A stretch of 64,000 nt of DNA, from NCBI RefSeq assembly GCF_003073045.1, contig NC_037590.1, forward strand, positions 3,684,016 through 3,748,015. Reading direction: 5' to 3'. Every line of letters starts with the position of its first letter. Position 1 is the first letter of the stretch. The DNA comes from Pomacea canaliculata. Its lineage: Eukaryota; Mollusca; Gastropoda; Architaenioglossa; Ampullariidae. A program made the position numbers and the translations under genes. The notes under the pieces were generated by a model. That model did no database searches, was not told where the DNA came from, and worked only from the letters and a program-made list of their open reading frames with translations. Shown here one piece after another: positions 1 through 8,600 of the stretch.

Positions 1-129
1 TATACTACATATGAAATTATTGATTTCATGTTCTCTGAACAAAATCTAAAACACTTGTTCTTAAATGCATGGATTTTCTTCCATATTAGCAAGCAATGAT
101 CCAAGTGTAAACTATGCATATGGGAGATC

Positions 130-492
130 AGGGATGGGCAAAGTATTGCCCACGGTCGTCTTTGAACCAAAAAGTGATGTGCACTTCTCATTTTTAAAAA
201 AATTCAGCCTAGGTTAATTTCACATTTATCAAATGCAAGTGTTAGAATGCTGATTTGTAACAAAGGGACGAATGCCTTCTAAAGCTACTTGAAAAGCTTC
301 ATTTTACAGTTAAATGTGTGTGCACCATTATGTACTTATTTGTTGTTCATTCCATAATAACTAGGTTTGTTGTGTAGTCACCTGGCATGGGCTTTTGGTA
401 TTTTATCAGCCTGCTGCATAGCTTAGACCAGCCCGCCAAATAATACAAAGCCAAAAAAAAAAAACAGTATTGCCCACCCGACCTAGGTGGTC
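130..492 (-). mobile_element. hAT-like non-autonomous element, copy 1
   Basis: The left end reads CAGGGATGGGCAAAGTATTG and the right end reads CAGTATTGCCCACCCGAC. Together these form a degenerate terminal inverted repeat of the GTGGGCAA type that is common in hAT transposons. The inside, read on the minus strand, matches the copies near 13.2 kb and 29.6 kb: CAGCAGGCTG, AACAAACCTAG, GGAATGaACAACAAAT and AACCTAGGCTGAAT occur in the same order. There is no coding capacity, so this is a MITE-like derivative. It lies in the 3' flank of the ATF4 gene. No clear target-site duplication was found. Confidence 0.6.
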
Positions 493-743
493 CGAATTTT
501 ACCATCAAATTCTGTTGACCCTCGCCAACATCTTTTCCCCAAAACCACTCAACTTCTGATTATGCAATATAGCCTTCTGAGGTGCAGTTTTTTTAAGGCC
601 AAACTGATCTCAACAATGGACTGCTTTTCTTGCACTACTGTTTTATAGGTGCACGTAGCAAGCACTAGAAGTGATCAAGCCAGCATATCCTTTCATCTCT
701 CCAAACCACAAGGGGAAAAAAAAGAATGCAAAGACTTTGTAAA

Positions 744-749
744 TTTAAT
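744..749 (-). terminator. Possible poly(A) signal of ATF4
   Basis: TTTAAT on the plus strand gives ATTAAA on the sense strand, about 40 nt after the ATF4 stop codon. It is the common variant of AATAAA, but the 3' UTR would be unusually short. A more distal signal cannot be excluded. Confidence 0.25.
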
Positions 750-788
750 ATTTACACATCACAAAATGACAACCAAGCTATTTACAAT

Positions 789-2068
789 TTAAATATGCAA
801 TCCTCTAGCTTTGCGAACATCACTAATCAAGTCTTTCATGTATTTGATTTCCCTTGTTAATTGTTCCACTTTTTCAGTAAGCTCTTTGTTTACTTCCTCC
901 AACTCGCTCTCCTCATTCCTGATGGTCTCTGTTTCTTCTTTCTTTTTCATACGATACCGAATAGCAGCATTCTTGTTCTGCAATTTCTTTCTATCTTTCT
1001 TGGTCATAAGCTCCAATTCTAACTCTCCTGGAGATGGACTAACACTGGCAGTCTGTCTACGACCTTTAGATTTAGTACCCTTTGTATCAGCTTGTGTCCT
1101 GCTGTATGGGCTACCCCTAGACTTTTGACCTTTAGTGACATTTGTAATAAGTTTATACAAGTCTGTGGACTCTAGTTGAGTGCTATTTTTAGTGTGTAAG
1201 CAAGACCCATCAACACTAGATGAAGGAGAAGGTGCTGATGATGATAGCAGACTTTCCACGTCTTCTGCTGACAAAGGTGATCCAATAAACTCCACGTTGT
1301 CCAGGGGAACAGTGCAGTCTGTGCCAGCTGAAGCATCGTCAATACAGGATTCTGATGAAAGTGAACTCCACTCTGGTGCCACCTGAGGTTCAGGTGATGA
1401 TGGTGGTGTAGCTGGCAACTGCACAGTGAGCTGAGCTTTCAACAGACCTTCCAAGAAATTGCAATTAACTGGTTTTGAAGCAGTTTCTTTTTGGTCTGGT
1501 GGAGTTACAGTGCTCGATGCTTGATCTTGAGCAGACGAGGACCGTTCACTCGGGATCTGGTCAGAATCAGCCTCTGTCATATCCAGATACTGTAGCAGAT
1601 CGCCTTTCTCCATCCACTCGGCCCAGGAAAAAACATCTCGATAAAAGAATGAAAAATATATTTAAATTATATGTAAACATTAACTGAAAAATGTCGAGCT
1701 TTTAGTCGTGTTAACAAGGACTAGGTCAAAAGGTTACTGGTAGTGTGGATGGTAAAAGAAACCAGTGTAGCATCCCCTTCCCCGGACGAAATTACTTGGG
1801 GTTGGAAATCAAAAACATTTGTTAAATATTCAATTCAAAACGAGCTTACAACTCGCCTACCTGCAAACTGGTCGACCGATGAATGCAGCAGGTCATCGAT
1901 CGTGTCGACATGGCTGAAGGTCGCAGTTTCGACCTTGACTGGAAAGTCTTGCAGGCCATCTTGGGCCTCGCTTACTTTAAGGTCATCGTAGTGGCTGAAG
2001 CCAAACGACTGATCTTGGCCCCAGTCGTTGGCCAGCAGCGTGAAGTCTTCCAATCCGAACACTTCCAT
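789..2068 (-). CDS. ATF4: ATF4/CREB2-type bZIP transcription factor
   Basis: This is the stress-response activator of the ATF4 family; the Aplysia homologue is CREB2. Coding exons are 2068-1861 and 1636-789, joined in phase 1 at CAG|GTAGGC and ATCGAG|ATG, giving 351 residues. The basic region is at about 282-305 (motif KNAAIRYRMKKK) and a leucine zipper at about 309-345 ends in KYMKDLISDVRKARG, the typical ATF4 C-terminus. The segment WMEKGDLLQYLD across the splice matches the ATF4 WMxEKxDL motif. The start is the ATG at 2068 (AATATGG, A at -3 and G at +4). Upstream uORFs overlap this start, so translation is probably stress-controlled. No DSGxxS beta-TrCP degron is visible. Both exons are fully open. 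Confidence 0.9.
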
Positions 2069-2137
2069 ATTTGCTGTTGTTTTCACAATCAAAGAATGAA
2101 ATGGCTTCGAATGCGTAGTCGTCTATGAAAGCTGTTG

Positions 2138-2167
2138 TCAGGAGATATGCCGAGTTGGCGAGAACAT
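2138..2167 (-). promoter_or_regulatory. Additional short uORF inside uORF2
   Basis: ATG at 2167 gives nine codons and a TGA. It is in frame with the main ATF4 start but stops 69 nt before it. It lies within uORF2 in a different frame, with G at -3. It may be used by scanning ribosomes that skip uORF2. Function is inferred only. Confidence 0.4.
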
Positions 2168-2178
2168 TGCTGAAGTTT

Positions 2179-2403
2179 CTGAAAATACATCATAAAATCC
2201 TAAAATGTATACTATGCTGACATCTGTAAAACGGTCGTCTTGTATGATCACATAGAACATTCAATGAAAAAGGAGCTTGTTAAAAACAAATTCATGCCAT
2301 ATGGCACATGCATAGTGTATCTCGTAGTCGTTTTACAATCAGCCGCCAGTAATTAAATTTAATCTATTTATTTAAAAAAACATACGATTTTAAAACAACT
2401 TAC
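2179..2403 (-). other. Intron in the ATF4 5' leader
   Basis: Donor GC|GTAAGTTG and acceptor GTATTTTCAG|AAAC on the minus strand. The donor lies two bases after the uORF2 ATG, so the start codon and body of uORF2 are in separate exons. A second AG ten bases downstream (CTTCAG) is less likely because it would shift the uORF2 frame. Confidence 0.7.
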
Positions 2404-2451
2404 GCCATTTTGTGTGTGTGCCGTGCACGAGCGTGAGCCCGTTGCAGAAGT

Positions 2452-2463
2452 TTACGCCACCAT
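2452..2463 (-). promoter_or_regulatory. uORF1 of ATF4 leader (3 codons plus stop)
   Basis: On the minus strand GAGAATGGTGGCGTAA encodes Met-Val-Ala-stop in strong initiation context (A at -3, G at +4). Its stop lies 43 nt before the uORF2 start. A three-residue uORF1 that permits reinitiation is the first half of the known mammalian ATF4 control. If transcription starts above 2571, an in-frame ATG at 2571 would lengthen this uORF to 39 residues. Confidence 0.7.
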
Positions 2464-2769
2464 TCTCGTCTCGTAAACTAAATGCTCTTTCCTTCGCTGA
2501 ACTGTATGCGGGAACTGACAGACGTCGCTTAGCGTAAGAAGGAAAAAGTGTCCCAGTAATGTTAAATTCATCCGCGCTGGTATGAGTGCCCCATTACTTT
2601 TTATTTAAAATACAATATTACTTAACCATTAACAATAATACATTTATTGTTTCTTTAATAAGCAATGTTAGAACGTTTTTTATTTTTATATATCGTTTAT
2701 ATAACATTAAATAGTATGGCTTATTTTTCGTCTCGGAAACAAGTTTTCGAAAGGAGTACAGAGTCTAGG

Positions 2770-2778
2770 ATTGCATCA
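2770..2778 (-). promoter_or_regulatory. C/EBP-ATF composite site (amino-acid response element)
   Basis: ATTGCATCA on the plus strand (TGATGCAAT on the sense strand of ATF4) is the exact core of the AARE/CARE bound by ATF4-C/EBP heterodimers at stress genes such as CHOP. It lies about 360 bp before the uORF2 start, suggesting that ATF4 may feed back on its own promoter. Confidence 0.45.
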
Positions 2779-2804
2779 GAAATTTGGCGAGTAGCCAAGA
2801 TCTC

Positions 2805-2816
2805 TGTCGTCATTGG
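2805..2816 (-). promoter_or_regulatory. CCAAT/half-CRE composite, copy 1
   Basis: TGTCGTCATTGG; the sense strand reads CCAATGACGACA. An NF-Y CCAAT box is fused to a CRE half-site, and the nine-base core CGTCATTGG recurs 103 bp upstream. A third CCAAT (ATTGG on plus) is at 2838-2842. Confidence 0.35.
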
Positions 2817-2907
2817 GTAAAAATACTGCAACTTTTGATTGGTTACAAATATATAATCGCCAGTTGATTTATATTTACATATTTCGTGCCTGCGGTTGGG
2901 AAGGTTT

Positions 2908-2919
2908 TGACGTCATTGG
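2908..2919 (-). promoter_or_regulatory. CCAAT/CRE composite, copy 2 (perfect CRE)
   Basis: TGACGTCATTGG contains the perfect palindromic CRE TGACGTCA directly abutting an inverted CCAAT box. The ATF4 sense strand reads CCAATGACGTCA. It is a candidate NF-Y plus CREB/ATF site upstream of ATF4. Confidence 0.45.
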
Positions 2920-2929
2920 AAAACACACC

Positions 2930-2979
2930 AACTAAACCACGGACCTTCATATGTAGGTATGAAGGTCCGTGAACTAAAC
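2930..2979. repeat. 34-bp hairpin flanked by 8-bp direct repeats
   Basis: CACGGACCTTCAT (2938-2950) and ATGAAGGTCCGTG (2959-2971) are perfect 13-bp inverted arms around an 8-nt loop. AACTAAAC abuts both sides (2930-2937 and 2972-2979). The arrangement looks like a tiny insertion with target-site duplication; 8 bp is the hAT length. Confidence 0.75.
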
Positions 2980-3664
2980 TGTGTAAGCATGTCACAGGAA
3001 GTGATAAACAGTCGGGCTGTGAACGCATGTCACAATTTTTAACACATTTTATAGTTTGTTTGTCTGTATGTTGTTTTGTTTTTTTGTAGATACGACACGA
3101 AAGACACGATTATCAATTCATCAACATGACAGCAAGTATACTTAGAGAGATGGACTCGGTTTCAGCAAAGTTAATATGTTTTTATTAATATTTGTAACAC
3201 ACACCTTTCCTTGAAGGAAAGAGAAGACGAATTAAGCTTAATAAAGGAGTTTGCATCCCCATGTCCCCTGTTACATATCAACTATACGATCGAGACACCT
3301 CTGTTAACCGGTCAGTCGTCACCCACACATTCAAGCGTGCAGACCAATGGATCGGGGGAAAAATACGCTAATACCAGTGGGCTTATGAAATATTTTACAA
3401 CTTTATAATTGTAGCACATAGTGACACACCCGATACCAAATCACGTTATTAACTGATACTACCCGAGTTGTACGTTTTTGTTTGTTTTTTGTCAGCTGTG
3501 TGTGAGAAACTCAAAGAGGACAAATTATCGGTTCAAGTATCACATGATAGCCTTATAATTACTTTTCCAGTCAGTCTGTATCGTTGACGTACATTGTTAT
3601 AGTTTCATCAAGCAAGTCGATCCTGTCGGAATAATTTGGGAACTCGCGATCAACCATGCAGTCA

Positions 3665-3714
3665 GTTGGTGTTGTACGCCATGTCAGCAACTGAGGCTAT
3701 CTCATGGCGAGAGC
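3665..3714 (+). mobile_element. SINE-like conserved core, copy 1
   Basis: TTGGTGTTGTACGCCATGTC followed by AGCAACTGAGGCTAT matches the copy at 4321 with only scattered changes. Conserved short cores of this GGTGTTxTACGCCxTGTC type occur in dispersed molluscan repeats. Element boundaries were not determined. Confidence 0.45.
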
Positions 3715-4320
3715 AATTTAAGTACAGGAACATTTAAAGGTTGACATTAAGATATTTGAAAAAGATAGACATTCTTTTCTTAGTTATATACAAGAAGAAA
3801 TTTTCTAATTAACAGGGTCTTTTTATATTAGGTGAAACATTTGGATAGACTTAAGATAAGCTATATGATTGATGTGGACAAATACTTTACAAACAGTTCA
3901 TTGAGAGTGTGGATTGTGAAATAATTTTGCTGAACTGTTGAGAGTTTGGGACAGGTAAGGAGTAAATATTTTACAGTTAACATGTCATATGACATCAAGG
4001 ACAGAGTGGGGATTTTTGTCCCATGAGTAAAAAAAAACGATGAGTTATAAATAGGTGGCCAGTTTTTAGCCTATTTAAGACCACCTCTCGTGGGTTCAGA
4101 GATTGCTGGGTTATGCAATCAGTTTTGGAAAATTTGAGTGGAGTTTATTGTGTTCCATGGAATCATTGGAGTTGCCCAAGCTGTGAAATGCATATTTTTA
4201 CAGAGGCATACCAGTCTGAGGAAAACGTCTGAACTATATACAAGTTGCTGTTGAAGGGTCTTTTTTGCTGCCTCATCAGCTCTTGTGTTTCCTGCAATAT
4301 TTACATGGTGGGGGGGGGAA

Positions 4321-4371
4321 TTTGGTGTTTTACGCCGTGTCAGCAGCTAAGGCTATATTACGGCAAGCAGC
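4321..4371 (+). mobile_element. SINE-like conserved core, copy 2
   Basis: TTTGGTGTTTTACGCCGTGT followed by CAGCAGCTAAGGCTATATTA and CGGCAAG. It shares the core of the 3665 copy in the same orientation 650 bp away. A run of nine G (4310-4318) lies just upstream. Confidence 0.45.
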
Positions 4372-4780
4372 CAGCCCTGGAAACAGATGCCACGTGCAGA
4401 GAAAGATCATGGCTAGGGACTCAAACAAAAATGTCAATATTTTCTGTCTGCAATGAATGGAGAAGGTAAAAAAAATCTACACTAATAGTGGGTGATCCAA
4501 ATGTTGAGCATGAAATGCAAGTAAGGATGATAAAAGAGTTGGAAACGATCAAGTTTTATCTGTAGTTGTGCTAATGTACTGCAAAGCAAGTAGTAGGGCT
4601 TTTAACACTGAAGAGATGTGGCCCTCCAAGCAAGTTGTCAGAGGTGGTGTAGAGGTGTTCATGCGGACTGCTGCAGCTGCCACATATTCTTTCTCAGGAT
4701 TTTTTGAACCGTCAGTATATATTTGATGAAAATAATATCAACCAAGATATATACAACTGAAAGCAAGTTTTGATAAAATG

Positions 4781-4786
4781 TTTATT
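4781..4786 (-). terminator. Likely poly(A) signal of the TRAF6-like gene
   Basis: TTTATT on plus is AATAAA on the sense strand (TGTAAATAAACATTTTATC), about 850 nt after the TRAF stop. It is the first clear AATAAA downstream of that gene. Confidence 0.4.
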
Positions 4787-5634
4787 TACATATATACAGG
4801 AAAGAGAAAGGCTGAAAGAATGTGGCTGTTAAAAATGGGAAACCTTTAAAATGCAAGTGTTAAAAGGCTGTAGGTTAAAATAATTTGAAAACCAACACAA
4901 GTGCATTTCAAACAAAATATCATTTTGGTTGACGTAATAAAATCTGTATACATGACTTTAGGATGCATGTTTTAAATTGAGATAAACTGTACTTGATCCA
5001 GTTAAGAGTACATTGAAACAACTTTCTCCATCACTTTACAAAAAAACGATAATTAAAAAAAAAATGTGGAGATGCATGTCAAATGAAGTAAACTGATATA
5101 ATGGTAAATCAAAGAACTACACGAACACTTCTTAAATACCTAGCAACTATTACAGATGGAAAAAAGGAATAATGATGGTTATTTCTTGCCTATTGCTGAT
5201 TTTTCATATGATGCAAGATGACTTTTGGTGTAAGTGACTTTTTGCAGTCAGCTATGAAATGTTTAGACTGTTGCATTAAGAAATGTGACCACTCCCTACA
5301 AATACTTCCCCAAAGTAAATAAAACAGGATATCTATTTTGCATTCATACATACCAATTCATAATCACTCAAACCATCTTTGATGTGAATACAGAGTTTAA
5401 AATAAAACATTAAAAACAAAGTCAAGACTGGATTTTTACATGTTCTAGATGTCACATAAAATCATAATGTATATTCTTTCTTTTTGTCACCTGTCTATAG
5501 GGACACAAAAGCATTCCTATTATTTTACATATTAGTAATGAAGTACATTGCTTTCTTTTAATCAAAAGCTGTTGTCTGGTCACCCTGATGTTTTGTTCAC
5601 TATGTTATCTTGCATGAACTAATGTATGCTTGGA

Positions 5635-8600
5635 TCATGGATTAACTGATGGGGGTCTACTGAGATTACCATTTGTGCAGCCTGTGCACGAATCACAGGG
5701 AACTACCATCGCGATTTCAAAAAATATGATTTTATTGTTACAGTATGGTGGTGCCATCAGGTCTGTTTTCTTGATGAATCGTGTTTGACCTCGACTGTTG
5801 ATGCGGGAATTGACTGCACCAGTAGTGTTGCGGGGTACCTCCATGCAATTGATGACTGCAGAAATATTCTTTGCTCCTTCACTGTGACCACCTGATTGAG
5901 TAAGGAGTGTGACTTTGATCTGTCCACGAAATGGAAAGAGAAGCTCCTCATCAAATTCTCCACGTTGCAGCACAATGAAAACAGAGCTGTAGTAGTCCTC
6001 TCCATCACGAACACCATTAAAATCCAGTCGTAGGCGCATCTGTTTATAAAGATAAAAAAAAAATGATAATCACTGCTGTTAATTTCCTAGTATGGGTATA
6101 TATATTCTCTTCATTAACTTTCATTCAAAGCTATTAAAAGCATCATCGACCCTATTTTTAGATTATTTGTCAAAGCAACATTAACACTCTTTATTATACT
6201 GAAAAGATTTTTCATAAAAAAGTGAATGCATGTTTAAGGATGTGTAAATAGCCTAGTGGATTGAGCAGGGGCACACACACTAACTGGTTTAATACCCATA
6301 TGATGTGTACTTTTCCCAGCTGACTCAGCTGTGGAGTGGGTACCTGAATTCTGAGGGTTGTGAAAGGTAAGGCAGCAAGGTAGTAGCAAGTAGAAAATAG
6401 CTGGTCTCAAGATAAATGAGGATTCTAGCACACTATTGTATGGTTTTACAGTCACACAAATATCTTTACCTTTTTTAAAATTCCTTTGTGTCAATTGGCA
6501 GGTCGAACAGAGGTGTATAGTGTTTAAGTGTAGTGAGATAGTGTGCAATGCAATTGCACACTTTAAGAATCATTTTTCTTGGTAAATACTATAAGCTCCC
6601 CTTCAGAATGGAAGGCATATGTATTAAAATTATTATCTTTACCGCTTTCATTAAACTCTGCATCTTCATAAAGTTTGCAAGCCATACACTCTCAAAATTA
6701 AAGAAGCCTAAGGAACTGATTTTGATTGGATATTCTTTCACTATTATTACACATTTTAAACTGTTTGGACAGAATCCTATCAGAGCAGGAGGTCATGCCA
6801 TACTGAAATTTATCTTTGTACAACAATTATACCTAACATTATATGGATAGTTTTCACAACTTTATGTTGAAATACAGCAGATCACTTGATCAACTGAGGC
6901 AAAAAAAAAATATAAAGGTCAGTTTGAGTATTTCCAATGCATAATTACTTTTACCACCAAAAAAGATACAAAATAGACATAAAAATTAATTTTGTAATTT
7001 TTTCAATGCCAAATTCTAACACCCTAGAAGAACTATTTTGTACAATTTATTTTTTATACAGAGAATGTTAAGTCACCCAACATTAATGAATTAAGATAGT
7101 CTTCACAGCCTAAATGAAAGAAATATGAAACCATATATATATATACACACACCATATATCCTGGACAGGATGTGTAAAATGGTGGACTGAAGACCATTCC
7201 TGGCACTGGTTCCATATTTTGTAGGTTAAGACGCCAGTGGGTGCGGCCGCTTATTGTCCTTTCTTTCAGTCGCTCCAGAAGAACAGCATGCTCAGAGATG
7301 TGCAACTCTGACCTACCTAACTGGCTATAAAGTAGCCAGTGGAATATATCCATAATCAGCTATAAGCAGATCTGTGCATTCAACAATTTTTTATCAAAAT
7401 ATCCACATGCATGCATACACTGAACGCAGACTCATCAGTAATCAGTTTCTGTAGGAACTTAATATAAAAAAATGTATTATTTTTATGGATCTTAGAAGAC
7501 TGACCTCTGAGCTGTGGCCAAATCTTCTTTAAGTATATCATGAGAAGCAGCTAATGCAATCAGACGGCCCATCAGCAGAGACATGTGCTGATCAAGATTC
7601 TGTTCATAATGAATCTGCATGTTTGCTCGCTTATCCTGAAAAACAAAACTTTCGTTAAATAAAGGGGCAAAGAGCTGCACAACCTGAGCAGCTCTGACTT
7701 TTGAGCAATGTCTCATTACTAGTAATGATGCCAATGAAGATTACAAAATTTTTAGATATCTCACCTGGAGGACTTTGTCAAGTCTGTGATTAAATTGTGG
7801 GGCAGTAATAATTGAAATAATACCAAACAATTGTTAAAGCAGCTCATTTATAGAAACTATTTTACATAAAAATGGATCCCTGTGACAGAAAGACAATAAA
7901 TGAAAATGCTATCTTTCAGAATGGTTTCAGACAGTCTTAAGGTCAACAATAACTAGACATGGCAATAAAGGTTTAGTTTCCATACAATACAGTTATCCCC
8001 TTTGTAGCAGACGGATATTCTCAACAACAGCCAAAAGCAAGATTTTAACGCTTTTTAAAAAAAAAATACTATATGTGATTAGTTTCCCCTGTTGACATGT
8101 GTCTACCAGATCAGTAAACTGAACATTCCTGTGCCATGTTCAATATCACCATGAAATTTTAATAATATCCTGTTGCTCATATCAAATTGACTCACCTCGA
8201 AATGACAACCAGCAGCAAAGAATTTGCATGGCACATTTGACTGAGGACAAGAACCATAGGCAGAGTCTACATGTTTGGATATATCTTTTCTCAGTATGTT
8301 TGCTTCTCCGCATAATTTGCAAGTCACTGGGAACTTCTCACACAGCAGCAGTTCATGTTTCTATAAATGTTTTCAAATTGGCATGAAAAAATACAAAAGC
8401 ACCGATATGACACCCTTAGCTAGTAATGCTTATCCACAAACATCTCTCCTCTCTCTAGACTGATAAAATATTGTTTCAATAATTATTTTTATGCTCTGAA
8501 AAGAATGTTATATAGTAATGGCCAACTTCACCATCTTAGTTTTTTAACAATATCTTTTGTTAAACCAAGCCAGCATGTAACATCAAATCTATTTTTCCCA

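Larger units (their letters stand above)
1983..2408 (-). promoter_or_regulatory. uORF2 of ATF4, spliced, overlapping the main start
   Basis: It starts at ATGGC (2408-2404) at the end of the leader exon, crosses an intron (2403-2179; donor GTAAGT, acceptor TTTTCAG) and continues from 2178 to a TGA at 1985-1983. The coding length is 5 + 196 = 201 nt, i.e. 66 codons plus stop. It overlaps the first 86 nt of the ATF4 coding region in another frame. A ribosome that reads it bypasses the true start, which is the inhibitory role of uORF2 in mammalian ATF4. The frame is open only when this intron is removed. Confidence 0.75.
2980..4780. other. Intergenic, ATF4 promoter side to TRAF 3' end
   Basis: No gene was recognised on either strand. 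Open frames here are short and AT-driven. The stretch holds two SINE-like cores (listed separately) and otherwise unremarkable AT-rich sequence. Confidence 0.6.

Noticed and set aside
811..1128. Open plus-strand frame of 105 codons
   Set aside because: It is the antisense of the ATF4 basic-zipper exon; its Ser/Phe-rich composition mirrors Lys/Glu codons on the coding strand.
6548..6850. Open plus-strand frame of 100 codons
   Set aside because: It lies in a TRAF intron, is AT-driven (Ile/Lys/Phe rich), and has no domain or partner exon.
7765..7783. Possible 19-nt micro-exon of the TRAF6-like gene
   Set aside because: Flanked by AG and GTGAGA, but 19 nt would break the phase between exons 5 and 6, which join perfectly without it.
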